64,000 bases of DNA from an uncultured Flavobacteriaceae bacterium. GTDB taxonomy: Bacteria > Bacteroidota > Bacteroidia > Flavobacteriales > Flavobacteriaceae. Below the pieces are notes generated by a model. It had not been told where the DNA came from, did no database searches, and was given only the letters and a program-made list of their open reading frames with translations. A program made the translations under genes and the position numbers. The stretch lies in assembly GCA_947488435.1 (NCBI GenBank), contig CANKZG010000001.1:2472308-2536307 (forward strand), read 5' to 3'. Below, one piece after another: positions 9,532 through 18,512 of this stretch (positions are counted from its first letter, which is position 1; every line of letters begins with the position of its first letter).

Positions 9532-10959
9532 ATGATGCAGCTATTATCAAAATTACTATTGAATTTAATACTATTACTAATGACTTGTGCCGTTACCAGT
9601 GCTCAGAACATTGAAGGTGTTTGGACAGGAACAGCAAAGGTTGGAGCAGCAAAGGAAATCACCTTTAACTTTATCATAGCAAAAGAGCAGCAGGCCTATG
9701 CAACTATCATTGCAATTCCTTCGCAAAGAGTTAGTGGTCTACGACCAGAACAAACTACCTTTAAAGATAACGTACTGTTTATTGATGGGTCTAATTTAGG
9801 ATTCCAATATCGGGGAACCTATGATCCAACTATCGAAACCTTTACTGGGGAATTTAAAGAAGGATTCAATACGATTGTCTTGCTTTTAAAAAGAGCAACC
9901 ACCAAAAGTGAAGGGGCGGAATCAAGAAGACCTCAAGAACCAGAAGTACCCTTACCTTATTTTAATGAAGAAGTAGTATTTAGAAATGAGAAGGCACAAC
10001 TAAACTTGAGTGGAACATTTACAAGACCTCACGGAACTAGAAAATATCCTGTAGTGCTGCTTATCAGTGGAAGTGGACCTTCAGATCGGGATGAAACTTT
10101 TGCGGGTCATAAACCTTTTTTAGTACTGTCTGATTATTTAACTAAGAAAGGTATTGCCGTACTGCGATATGATGATCGGGGCAGGGGAGCATCAACTGGG
10201 GATTATGCGTCGGCCACAACACTAGATTTTGCAAAAGATGCTGCAAGCGCCATTACCTATTTAAAAACAAGATCAGATATAAATTCAAAACACATTGGTA
10301 TTATTGGGCATAGCGAAGGGGGGATTATAGCACCTATAGTAGCGAATATGTTGGAAGAAGATGTTTCTTTTATAATTTCATTGGCTGGAACGGCAATCCC
10401 GGGAAGTGAATTATCGCTTTTACAGTCACAATCTTTAAGACCTTTTCCTGTACCAGATGAAGAAGCTTATGAGAACGCTATACGAAAGGTCATTGCCATC
10501 GCATCAAAACCAGGTCCAAGAGCCGAAATTAAAGCGGAGTTGTTGACACAATATCACGCAGAAATTGCTCCAATTTTAAATAAAGTTACAGGCTCTCAAG
10601 AACAGACCAATCAAATTATCAATCAATTTGTTGAAAACAGGACAACGCCCTGGTCAAGGTATTTTTACAACTACAATCCTGCCGATGAATATAAAAAAGT
10701 TACTTGTGCAGTACTGGGCTTGTATGGAACTAAAGATACTCAAGTTACTGCCGAAATAAATGCTCCGGCATTAGAAAAGGCTTTGAAAAATGGACGGACA
10801 ATTGACTTTGAGGTTAAAAAATTGGAGCATTTAAATCACTTATTTCAGGAATGTGAAACAGGAGCGATGAGCGAATATGAAACCATTCCACAAACCTTTG
10901 CTCCAAGTGCTTTGCAGGAAATATCGAATTGGATTTTGAAACGTACAACGATTCACTAG
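9532..10959 (+). CDS. Secreted alpha/beta hydrolase
   Basis: The 475-residue protein has a signal peptide (cleavage near TSAQN), an N-terminal beta-rich domain (about 25-125) and an alpha/beta hydrolase domain (about 145-475). The nucleophile elbow is GHSEGG (Ser261). The acid is probably the Asp in GLYGTKDTQV, and the base is the His in EHLNHLFQ. The oxyanion-side motif SGSGPSDRDE is typical for this group of Bacteroidota esterases/peptidases. It lies about 100 bases after the sigma operon. The substrate is unknown, probably an ester or peptide in the periplasm. Confidence 0.82.
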   Translation: MMQLLSKLLLNLILLLMTCAVTSAQNIEGVWTGTAKVGAAKEITFNFIIAKEQQAYATIIAIPSQRVSGLRPEQTTFKDNVLFIDGSNLGFQYRGTYDPTIETFTGEFKEGFNTIVLLLKRATTKSEGAESRRPQEPEVPLPYFNEEVVFRNEKAQLNLSGTFTRPHGTRKYPVVLLISGSGPSDRDETFAGHKPFLVLSDYLTKKGIAVLRYDDRGRGASTGDYASATTLDFAKDAASAITYLKTRSDINSKHIGIIGHSEGGIIAPIVANMLEEDVSFIISLAGTAIPGSELSLLQSQSLRPFPVPDEEAYENAIRKVIAIASKPGPRAEIKAELLTQYHAEIAPILNKVTGSQEQTNQIINQFVENRTTPWSRYFYNYNPADEYKKVTCAVLGLYGTKDTQVTAEINAPALEKALKNGRTIDFEVKKLEHLNHLFQECETGAMSEYETIPQTFAPSALQEISNWILKRTTIH

Positions 10960-10994
10960 TACGGATGTTGTTTTTATTCTGAATTAACAATTAG

Positions 10995-11040
10995 AAAAGC
11001 CGTTTAATCTTCATAATTTGATTGTATTAAACGGCTTTTT
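10995..11040. terminator. Bidirectional terminator between convergent genes
   Basis: AAAAGCCGTTTAAT and ATTAAACGGCTTTT make a perfect 14-bp stem with A and T tails on the two sides. It ends transcription of the hydrolase (+) and the acetyltransferase (-). The last codons of the acetyltransferase lie inside the stem. Confidence 0.88.
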
Positions 11041-11518
11041 CTAAAACATAGTCGTCCATAACAAAGCCGTTTCCGATGTCCTGAACCACGGCTTTAACCT
11101 GTACAAATCCCATTTTCTTATAAGCTGATATGGAATTAGTATTGTATTTATTTACAGTAAGAGTAATGCGTTTACATTGCAATTCAATAGCCTTCTGTTG
11201 CACAAATGTCATGGCAGCCTTACCAACCCCTTTACCTCTTGCAGAATGCAGCACATAAAGTTTGCTCAGAAATAGTGCGTCTTTCTTTTTGATAAAGGAT
11301 AAATACCCGCTTGCTTTCTTATCATATTTCATGATGTAGTAACACATTCCTGCTTGAACTTGAAGCTCAATAGCTCTTGCAGATTGAAATTTGTTGAGCA
11401 TATATGACACCTGTTCTTCACCAATAATAGGCGTATAATGGTCTGTCCAAATAATATGCGCCAAATCAGCAATTGCTTTAAAATCAGAGCTAGCTTTTGC
11501 CTCTTGTATTATGGTCAT
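11027..11518 (-). CDS. GNAT-family N-acetyltransferase
   Basis: The 163-residue protein fits the GNAT fold. The acetyl-CoA-binding motif A is LYVLHSARGKGVGKAAMTFVQ (near residue 95), with the R/Q-x-x-G-x-G/A loop seen as RGKGVG. It is followed by RITLTVNKYNTNSISAYKKMGF, the classic C-terminal N-x-x-x-x-x-x-Y-x-K-x-G-F block. It transfers an acetyl group from acetyl-CoA to an amine. The substrate is unknown. Confidence 0.9.
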   Translation of the reverse strand: MTIIQEAKASSDFKAIADLAHIIWTDHYTPIIGEEQVSYMLNKFQSARAIELQVQAGMCYYIMKYDKKASGYLSFIKKKDALFLSKLYVLHSARGKGVGKAAMTFVQQKAIELQCKRITLTVNKYNTNSISAYKKMGFVQVKAVVQDIGNGFVMDDYVLEKAV

Positions 11519-11712
11519 GAAATTAATGATTATCGCAGAAAATCAAAGATACTGAAGTAATATTACTTTCTACCATTGATTTACGTTGGGCTATATTTTA
11601 TCTAATAAAATAAGGAAAGATTTAATCACGTAGTTATACGGCTTTTTTAGGTGAGGTAATTCTACTCTTTTATAATCTCCTTAAGATTAGCACTTTTGAA
11701 AGCAAAGGGATT

Positions 11713-12270
11713 TTGATGATTGCGAAAGCACTAAATTTTGTTACCAATGAGCTGAATAGTTTTCTGGAAAGAAATACTCCGGCTCGCAAGACTATGGCTA
11801 AACTTTCTGGTCTTGTAACTCCTGATGGCGGTGTTTCTGTAGCGGAAAACAACACTTTAGTGATTTCCGTGGTAAATATAGCTGAGGAGGCCAGTGTAGC
11901 CAATCAACCGCATATAACGAGACAGCAAAATGACTTAGTAAAAAAAGCTCCACCGGTATATTTAAACATATATATATTAGTATCAGCTTTGTTTAATGAA
12001 GATCAATATGCTCGGGGATTAGAATGGTTGTCATTGGCTATTGGGTTTTTTCAGCAAAATGCGCATTTCAATGCAGCACATGTTGCAATGCCTTTAGGTA
12101 TTGATAAACTGAGTTTTGAATTGGTAAATTTAGATGTGGATAATATGAGTCGGTTTTGGGGAGCATTAGGAGCTCGCTATCAACCCTCAGTGATATATAA
12201 AATGCGTATGCTCACCATAAATAGTGAGGCTATAGAAGGTATTTTACCAGAATTTAAAGACACCAATTAA
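11713..12270 (+). CDS. eCIS cap/tail terminator protein, DUF4255 (Pvc16/Afp16-like)
   Basis: The 185-residue protein matches the Pvc16 N-terminal (DUF4255) family. It begins with a helix (MIAKALNFVTNELNSFL), has an early beta segment ending in VVNIAEEAS, then PPVYLNIYILVSALF and the family-typical ARGLEWLSLAIGFFQQN, and late VDNMSRFWGALGARYQPSVIYKMRML. In Afp and PVC particles this protein caps the distal end of tube and sheath and fixes tail length. In Bacteroidota clusters it usually comes first, as here. It is the first gene of the eCIS operon and is followed 13 bases later by an unknown gene. Confidence 0.88.
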   Translation: MMIAKALNFVTNELNSFLERNTPARKTMAKLSGLVTPDGGVSVAENNTLVISVVNIAEEASVANQPHITRQQNDLVKKAPPVYLNIYILVSALFNEDQYARGLEWLSLAIGFFQQNAHFNAAHVAMPLGIDKLSFELVNLDVDNMSRFWGALGARYQPSVIYKMRMLTINSEAIEGILPEFKDTN

Positions 12271-12283
12271 GCGCTAAATCCAA

Positions 12284-13036
12284 ATGAACAACTTTTTTTC
12301 AATAACGTTGAAGCACACTTATGATATGGGTTTAGCCAATTACATTACCATGCTACCAATGGCTTCTTTGCTACCTTTGGTAAAAAATAGACGGCTGTTG
12401 TTTCGGAATCAAGGGGCTTATTTGGATTGTTATATCGAAAAAGACGAAACAATAAAGGAATCCGTTAGAACCATTGCTTTTTGGGTAGTATGTGCGGATG
12501 ATGCCTTTTTTAAATACACTGATTACCCGATAGAGGTTTCTTTTACAAATCCCTATTTTTATTGGTTTATTGAAGCAGAGAACAACGAACTCCAAATGTC
12601 TCCCCATGACAAACGATTGGAGAATTTTACAGATACACCACCTCAAAATGTAATTGGTGTCATTGAAATTGATACTACATTAGTTACTAATAATTCCGAT
12701 CTTTTTTTCGCTTTTAACGTAAAAGAATCGATTTGGGAGTATCGTATCCAGCCAAAAATATCCGAACAAAAGTGGGTGTATAGAATTGAAGATGAGTCAA
12801 CCGAGTGGGAGTTTACAAGAATAAAAAACGAAGATGATACTACTATTGTATTTAAATCTGTTACCCCCATTCCCTATTACAAGCGTGCAAGTGATCGGCT
12901 ACATTTAATTTGGGAAGATCCTGAAAAAGAAAGCTTTCAACAAGAACAACGTAAAGTATTGCGCTTTGCAAATTATACATATAAAATGGTTAATGAAGAC
13001 AACAAAGAGTTGACACCAATTTACATACGTATCTAG
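12284..13036 (+). CDS. eCIS-associated protein of unknown function
   Basis: I do not recognise the 250-residue product. It is soluble with no signal peptide, and has many beta-strand-like segments (YPIEVSFTNPYFYWFIEAEN, FFAFNVKESIWEYRIQ, EWEFTRIKNEDDTTIVF). It sits between the terminator and sheath genes with gaps of 13 and 28 bases, a place often taken in Bacteroidota eCIS clusters by an unnamed conserved gene. A role at the cap end of the particle is a positional guess. Confidence 0.7.
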   Translation: MNNFFSITLKHTYDMGLANYITMLPMASLLPLVKNRRLLFRNQGAYLDCYIEKDETIKESVRTIAFWVVCADDAFFKYTDYPIEVSFTNPYFYWFIEAENNELQMSPHDKRLENFTDTPPQNVIGVIEIDTTLVTNNSDLFFAFNVKESIWEYRIQPKISEQKWVYRIEDESTEWEFTRIKNEDDTTIVFKSVTPIPYYKRASDRLHLIWEDPEKESFQQEQRKVLRFANYTYKMVNEDNKELTPIYIRI

Positions 13037-13064
13037 CAATTTAATTTATTAAATAATCAAGATT

Positions 13065-14897
13065 ATGGCATTAACATTAAAAACACCTGGTGTTTACATT
13101 GAGGAAAGAAATGCTTTTCCAAATTCAGTCGTCGGTGTGGAAACAGCAGTTCCAGCATTTATTGGCTATACTGAAAAATCGAGTTTTAAGGGGCAGTCCT
13201 TAATGAACAAACCCGTACGAATCGAATCCTTTATGGAATTTGAGCTTTTTTATGGAGGTCCAACCAAAACGATTTATGGGGTACAGGAAGTCACTAATCC
13301 GACGGACATTCCTTTAAATTATGATATCAATATCAAAAATAAGGCCTATAGCTTAGAAGCTGAGGCAAATACACGTTTCAATTTGTACGATTCGCTGAAG
13401 TTCTTTTATCAAAATGGTGGGGGAAGTTGTTTTATAGTATCGGTGGGAACATATGGCGGCGGAGATGTTACACCTGCTTTTTCTAAAGATCCTTTCGCTA
13501 AAGGAATCGATACCTTGAAAAAAGAAACGGAACCAACGATGCTGGTAATCCCGGATGCCGTTTTATTGGATGCGGATAATTGCTATTCGCTGCAACAAGA
13601 TATGCTCATGCACTGTGGGGTAGAAATGAATCGAATAGCGATTTTAGACATCCATGATGGAGATAAAGGTCTAGATGACCCAACATTCAATCCAATTGAT
13701 AATTTCCGCAATAGAGTTGCTTCCAATCAATTTAGTTACGGTGCGGCATATTACCCTTGGTTGCATACCACAATAGTTCAGGCACCAGATATAAGCTTTC
13801 AAAATTTGAATGAAGCAGGTATTACAATGCTACAAGAGTTTTGTAATGCACATGTTGAAGAGAATTTAAACGAGGCACAAAAAACAGCGATTGTACCCTA
13901 CATTAATGCATTGTCGGGAACGATGACCGACGCTGAAGTAACCTTACAAGCAGCCGTTGATACGGCTCAGGGAGCATTAACAACTGCCGAAGCCGGGGAT
14001 GATGAGGCTGCAATAACTGCAGCACAAACGGCCTTAGATAATGCGGTTCAGGCTTTAAACGAAGAAAAGGAACGTGTTGCAGCAATACTAGCAACTCCAA
14101 ATGCCAAAGCCAATGCAGATGCTGCGGTAAAAGCTGCGGAAGAGGCTTTAGCGAATGCAGATGATGATGCAAGAGCAGCGGCCCAAACCGCATTGGATGC
14201 TGCAACGGCAACGCAGAAAATAATTGAGGATTATTTAGAACCTAGCACTATTAATAGTGTTTTAAATCTCGCAATTCCGGATTATAAATTGCTTATGGAA
14301 GCAGTATTGAAGAAAAAGAACTTACTTCCTCCCTCAGCGGCAATGGCTGGAATATATAGTTTGGTAGATGCCCAACGTGGGGTATGGAAGGCGCCAGCAA
14401 ATGTTGCTGTAAATAGCGTTATCGGACCTTCAGTACTTATAGATCATAAGCAACAGGAAGACTTAAATGCTCCTATTTTAGGGAAATCCATTTGTGCGAT
14501 TAGACCTTTTATAGGACTTGGAACAATGGTTTGGGGAGGAAGAACGTTGGATGGCAATAGTTTGGATTGGCGTTATATCAATGTACGTCGAACCATGATT
14601 ATGATGGAACAATCTATAAAGTTTGCCGCTAAAGCCTATGTGTTTGAGCCGAATGTTAAAAATACGTGGGTAACGATGGAATCTATGATTTCAAATTTTC
14701 TTACCAATCTTTGGAAACAAGGTGCTTTAGCTGGGGCCGTGCCAGAAGATGCTTTCAGTGTAAATGTAGGTTTAGGTACTACTATGACAGCAACCGATAT
14801 CCTTGAAGGAATTATGCGTATCGAAGTTAAAGTGGCAGTTTCCAGACCAGCGGAATTTATTGTGATAAGCTTTGAACAGCAAATGCAAAAATCGTAG
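13065..14897 (+). CDS. eCIS contractile tail sheath protein (with Ala-rich insertion)
   Basis: The 610-residue protein shows the sheath N-terminus (LKTPGVYIEE, residues 5-14), the FYQNGGGSCFIVSVG block near 113, AAYYPWL near 227, LPPSAAMAGIYSLVDAQRGVWKAP near 420 and a C-terminal sheath domain (GRTLDGNSLDWRYINVRRT and VKVAVSRPAEFIVI). Sheath subunits wrap the tube and contract to drive it. Only one sheath gene is present; Afp and PVC have three. Residues about 288-392 form an Ala/Asp/Glu-rich, clearly coiled-coil insertion between the YPWL and LPPS motifs, which helps explain the larger size. It probably projects on the outside of the particle. Confidence 0.95.
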   Translation: MALTLKTPGVYIEERNAFPNSVVGVETAVPAFIGYTEKSSFKGQSLMNKPVRIESFMEFELFYGGPTKTIYGVQEVTNPTDIPLNYDINIKNKAYSLEAEANTRFNLYDSLKFFYQNGGGSCFIVSVGTYGGGDVTPAFSKDPFAKGIDTLKKETEPTMLVIPDAVLLDADNCYSLQQDMLMHCGVEMNRIAILDIHDGDKGLDDPTFNPIDNFRNRVASNQFSYGAAYYPWLHTTIVQAPDISFQNLNEAGITMLQEFCNAHVEENLNEAQKTAIVPYINALSGTMTDAEVTLQAAVDTAQGALTTAEAGDDEAAITAAQTALDNAVQALNEEKERVAAILATPNAKANADAAVKAAEEALANADDDARAAAQTALDAATATQKIIEDYLEPSTINSVLNLAIPDYKLLMEAVLKKKNLLPPSAAMAGIYSLVDAQRGVWKAPANVAVNSVIGPSVLIDHKQQEDLNAPILGKSICAIRPFIGLGTMVWGGRTLDGNSLDWRYINVRRTMIMMEQSIKFAAKAYVFEPNVKNTWVTMESMISNFLTNLWKQGALAGAVPEDAFSVNVGLGTTMTATDILEGIMRIEVKVAVSRPAEFIVISFEQQMQKS

Positions 14898-14934
14898 TTA
14901 AACTCATTAAAAAACTAATTTAAAAATATAAATC

Positions 14935-15399
14935 ATGGCAGATGACGGATCAAAACAAAGTGAAAAAGTATGGCCAATTTCTAAATTTTTCTTTACTGTA
15001 GATTTAGGAGGAGGGATGAAGAATACTTCCTTTCAGGAAGTTTCTGGATTGGATATTGAATCGCAAATTATAGAATATAGGCATGGAGATAGTAAGGTAT
15101 TCTCGACTATAAAAATGCCAGGAATTGTTAAGTCTAGTAACATAACGCTTAAAAAAGGTGTTTTCGTTAAAGACAATCAGTTCTTCGATTGGTATGCAAC
15201 GGTAAAAATGAATACCGTAAAACGAGTAACGGTCACCATTAAGTTACTGGATCAAGATGGTAATCCAACAATGACCTGGACTCTGCAGAATGCCTGGCCT
15301 ACTAAAATAACAGGAACCGATTTGAAATCTGATGGTAATGAAGTAGCGGTGGAAACTATTGAAATTGCGCATGAAGGTCTAAAAATTGAAAATAAATAA
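14935..15399 (+). CDS. eCIS inner tube protein (Afp1/gp19-like)
   Basis: The 154-residue protein is of the phage T4 gp19/Hcp-like tube family. Seen are WPISKFFFTVDLG, SFQEVSGLDIESQIIEYRHGDS, KMPGIVKSSNITLKKGVF and the C-terminal WTLQNAWPTKITGTDLKSDGNEV. These proteins stack in hexameric rings to form the tube that carries cargo. It is five bases upstream of a second, divergent tube gene. The order (main tube, then tube initiator) matches Afp1 and Afp5. Confidence 0.93.
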   Translation: MADDGSKQSEKVWPISKFFFTVDLGGGMKNTSFQEVSGLDIESQIIEYRHGDSKVFSTIKMPGIVKSSNITLKKGVFVKDNQFFDWYATVKMNTVKRVTVTIKLLDQDGNPTMTWTLQNAWPTKITGTDLKSDGNEVAVETIEIAHEGLKIENK

Positions 15400-15404
15400 A
15401 AGGG

Positions 15405-15905
15405 ATGAATGGGTTACCTAAGATGTTTAAAACAGTTTACCCTGCCGTTGGTTTTCATTTTCAGGTTAAACTCAACAATCAGGCCTATAGTTTTAAGGAG
15501 GTATCTGGGATATCTTCAGAAATTACGGTTGAAGAAATTGGTGAGGGAGGAGAAAATCGTTTTAAATATAAAGTGCCTACAGGAACTAAGTATAACAATC
15601 TTGAATTGAAACGCGGACTAATTGCTAAAAATTCCGAACTCTTAACCTGGGTTAACAATAGTCTAACCCAAGGTTTTTCGGGACGTATTAAAACAAAGCC
15701 ATTAGAAATCTCATTACTAAATGAAAAGGCCAATAAAATTTTAACATGGAGTTTTGTTGGTGCCTGGCCAATCGGTTGGAATAGTGCTTCGCTGAACGCT
15801 ATGAACAATGAAGTTTTAATAGAATCGATTACCCTTTCGTACAACTATTTTTCAACCAAAATTATTCGACAGCATGACAGTAATTATAAAGGAATTAGTG
15901 GTTAA
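15405..15905 (+). CDS. eCIS tube initiator protein (Afp5-like, gp19 family)
   Basis: The 166-residue second tube-family protein has VGFHFQVKLNNQAYSFKEVS, ISSEITVEEIGEGGEN, NLELKRGLIAKNSELLTWV and WSFVGAWPIGWNSASLNAMN. The same blocks are seen in the preceding gene but with low identity. In Afp/PVC such a paralogue makes the first ring on the spike hub. Its last 32 bases overlap the next small gene. Confidence 0.88.
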   Translation: MNGLPKMFKTVYPAVGFHFQVKLNNQAYSFKEVSGISSEITVEEIGEGGENRFKYKVPTGTKYNNLELKRGLIAKNSELLTWVNNSLTQGFSGRIKTKPLEISLLNEKANKILTWSFVGAWPIGWNSASLNAMNNEVLIESITLSYNYFSTKIIRQHDSNYKGISG

Positions 15906-16032
15906 GACAACGGTTACCGCACATAATACGCAAATAGAACCCATCGATGTTCGGCAATTAAAGAGAACAATTCTTAAGGATTGTCTACAGGAACTAAAGA
16001 AGTTTAAAAAAGCAACTACCTATGAACGATAA
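15874..16032 (+). CDS. Small DUF5908 eCIS protein (Afp6-like)
   Basis: This 52-residue gene begins inside the end of the tube-initiator gene in another frame and ends at 16032. The product starts MTVIIKELVVKTTV and ends in a basic helix (LKRTILKDCLQELKKFKK), the pattern of the DUF5908 family, whose members occur at exactly this site in eCIS clusters between the second tube gene and the LysM protein. Afp6 is of similar size and position. The molecular role is unknown. The start at 15874 is supported by the family pattern, not by a visible ribosome site. Confidence 0.8.
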   Translation: MTVIIKELVVKTTVTAHNTQIEPIDVRQLKRTILKDCLQELKKFKKATTYER

Positions 16033-16048
16033 TTAAAAATGAAAAGGA

Positions 16049-16708
16049 ATGGGCGTGTTGAACAAACTCAAGATATATGCATTCGCAGATGATAAATTCA
16101 ACAAATTTGTTGGTGATTATACGGTAAACATAAATCCGGAAAGCTATACGTACAATCATGCCGTGTCTTTTTCAGATACTAAAAATGTGGCGGAAGGCGC
16201 AGGGAATTCGGGAAAGTTTAATTCGGTAGACCGTGAAACTGTGGGATTTACAATTCATTTTGACGGAACCGGGATTTTTGAATCCAGAAAAAGTGTGAAT
16301 AAACAATTGCTGGAATTTAAAAAGCTGGTTTATAAGTACAATGGTCAAATACATCGAACCAATTACATAAAATTGTCATGGGGAACCTTACTTTTTTACT
16401 GTTATCTAACCAAACTAGATGTTACCTATACCCTTTTTAAAAGTAATGGAGATCCGCTTCGGGCAAAAGCAGATGTTAGTTTCTCAGGTTTTTCTAACCC
16501 AAAGTTATTAGCAGCATTATCCAACAAACAATCCCCAGATGTTAATCATGTTCGGGTGTTTGCAAGTCATGATTCGATTCCGCTTTTTTGCGATAACGTT
16601 TATGATGATGTTGAACTCTATATGGAACTTGCCGCTGCAAACGGATTAGATTCTTTTAGGAAGGTTCCCATTGGAACCAAGTTGGTATTTCCACCTTTAA
16701 AAAAATAA
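16049..16708 (+). CDS. eCIS LysM-containing tube/hub protein (Afp7/gp53-like)
   Basis: The 219-residue protein has an N-terminal CIS tube-type domain (VGDYTVNINPESYTYNH near residue 20, ETVGFTIHFDGTGIF near 64, GDPLRAKADVSFSGF near 136). A short LysM-like C-terminus follows from about 165 (VRVFASHDSIPLFCDNVYDD, ending GTKLVFPPL). In Afp and T4 this protein links the tube to the baseplate hub. LysM in this family probably serves particle assembly and not wall binding. It lies four bases before the spike gene. Confidence 0.9.
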   Translation: MGVLNKLKIYAFADDKFNKFVGDYTVNINPESYTYNHAVSFSDTKNVAEGAGNSGKFNSVDRETVGFTIHFDGTGIFESRKSVNKQLLEFKKLVYKYNGQIHRTNYIKLSWGTLLFYCYLTKLDVTYTLFKSNGDPLRAKADVSFSGFSNPKLLAALSNKQSPDVNHVRVFASHDSIPLFCDNVYDDVELYMELAAANGLDSFRKVPIGTKLVFPPLKK

Positions 16709-16712
16709 ACCT

Positions 16713-18479
16713 ATGGCAGCTACCACTTCTACAGATTTATTATCGGTACAGCTTTCGGTTAATGGCAAAATTAGCGGGGCAGGGATTACTGAAATTTCTG
16801 TAACTAAAGCCATCAATAAAATTGCAAAAGCACGATTGGTTTTACAAGATGGAAGTAAAGCTAAAGAAGATTTTAAACTGAGTGACTCGTCAGATTATAT
16901 ACCCGGAAATACAATAGAAATAAAAGCAGGTTATCACTCTAAGGAAAAAACCATTTTTAAAGGAATTATAATAAATCAAGCCATTCAAATAAGCCCCGAA
17001 GAAGGACCTTCTTTAATAATTGATTGTAAAGACACGGCAATAGCAGCAACCATGGCACGCAAAAATGCCTATTTCCTTAAAAGTAGGGATAGCGATATCA
17101 TAAAAAAAATACTGGGAAACTATAAGTTTTCCAAAAAAATTGCTGAGACTAAAGTTAAATATGAAGAGGTGGTACAGTTTGGTGCTACTGATTGGGATTT
17201 TATTATTTCGAGAGCAGAAATTAATGGCCTGGTGGTTTATACTGATGATGGGGAATTTATGGTTCAAAAGCCAGCAGTAGCATCAAAACCTGTAGCAACA
17301 TGCACGTATGGCGATGACATTATAGAACTGAATCTTGCCATAGGCAGTACCGATCAATTTGCAGCGGTAAATGCAGTAGCATGGGACGCATCAAATCAAA
17401 AAATGATTAAAGGAAAATCTAAAGAACCAAAGGTAAATGAGGCAGGGAGTATAAATGGAAAAAAGCTTGCAAATGTTCTGGACGCTCAAGAATTGTTACA
17501 ATCCCCAGTTCCCATCGAAAAACCTGCTTTAGATGCATGGGCAAGTGCCCAATTGCTAAAATCCAGGTTATCGCGATTTCAAGGAACTATTATGTGTGAA
17601 GGCAACGCGGCTATAAAACCCAATAGTCTAATCTCAATTAAAGGCGTGGGAAAAAAGATAAATGGAAAGGCTTTTGTATCTGCGGTTTTTCATGATTTGG
17701 TTGAAGGACGGTGGATCACAGAAATCACTATTGGTTTGCAACGGAACTGGTTTGCTCAGGAAATTCCAATAAACCCCTTGAAAGCAGGGGGTAGATTACC
17801 TGCTATGAATGGACTTCATATAGGTGTTGTGAAGAAAACGCATCAGGACCCTGAAGGAGAGTTTAGAGTACAAGTAACACTCCCATTGATTCAAGATTCA
17901 GATGATGGTATTTGGGCAAGATTAAGTACGTTTTATGCGTCGAAGGGTTTTGGAAATTTTTTCTATCCTGAGGTAGGCGATGAGGTAATTTTAGGTTTTT
18001 TGGATGATAACCCCTCGGCCCCAATAATATTAGGAAGTGTATATAGCAAAACCAATGCGCCCGCACTTGTTCCTGATGATAAGAATACTAATAAAGCTAT
18101 AGTTACCCGAACCAAAATGATTTTGAATTTTGATGAAGAAAAGAAAATTATAACCCTAGAAACTCCTGGTAAAAATATCATTACCATAAGTGATGAAGAT
18201 AAAGGAATTCGCCTTGCAGATCAGCATAAAAATATGATTCAAATGGATGCTAGCGGTATTTTGATTGATAGTAGCAAAGACATTACCATTAAAGCGGCCA
18301 ATAATGTTGAGGTTTCTGGCGTCAATATAAAGATGAAGGCAAGTGCAAATTTAGATATGGCAGGGAATAACACTACGGCAAAAGCTCAAATGGCATTTTT
18401 AGCACAGGGAGGTGCTACTGCAGATTTGAAAGCATCAGGCAACATTACCATTAAAGGGGCAATGGTGGCTGTTAATTAA
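16713..18479 (+). CDS. eCIS spike protein, VgrG-like (Afp8)
   Basis: The 588-residue protein has a gp27-like N-terminal part (about 1-350), a gp5 OB-fold (about 370-450: HIGVVKKTHQDPEGEFRVQV, then GFGNFFYPEVGDEVILGFLDD and PIILGSVYS) and a beta-helix C-terminus with repeats such as 'KDITIKAANNVEVSGVNIKMKA'. As a trimer it forms the needle of the particle. No extra effector domain is fused at the C-terminus. The tip protein is probably the DUF4280 protein encoded at 27.0 kb, not next door. Confidence 0.93.
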   Translation: MAATTSTDLLSVQLSVNGKISGAGITEISVTKAINKIAKARLVLQDGSKAKEDFKLSDSSDYIPGNTIEIKAGYHSKEKTIFKGIIINQAIQISPEEGPSLIIDCKDTAIAATMARKNAYFLKSRDSDIIKKILGNYKFSKKIAETKVKYEEVVQFGATDWDFIISRAEINGLVVYTDDGEFMVQKPAVASKPVATCTYGDDIIELNLAIGSTDQFAAVNAVAWDASNQKMIKGKSKEPKVNEAGSINGKKLANVLDAQELLQSPVPIEKPALDAWASAQLLKSRLSRFQGTIMCEGNAAIKPNSLISIKGVGKKINGKAFVSAVFHDLVEGRWITEITIGLQRNWFAQEIPINPLKAGGRLPAMNGLHIGVVKKTHQDPEGEFRVQVTLPLIQDSDDGIWARLSTFYASKGFGNFFYPEVGDEVILGFLDDNPSAPIILGSVYSKTNAPALVPDDKNTNKAIVTRTKMILNFDEEKKIITLETPGKNIITISDEDKGIRLADQHKNMIQMDASGILIDSSKDITIKAANNVEVSGVNIKMKASANLDMAGNNTTAKAQMAFLAQGGATADLKASGNITIKGAMVAVN

Positions 18480-18512
18480 ATAGACCAATAGTTTTATTTA
18501 GAGAATAACAAG

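Noticed and set aside
13903-14211. 102-codon minus-strand frame rich in Leu, His and Pro
   Set aside because: It is the shadow of the Ala-rich coiled-coil insertion of the sheath gene.
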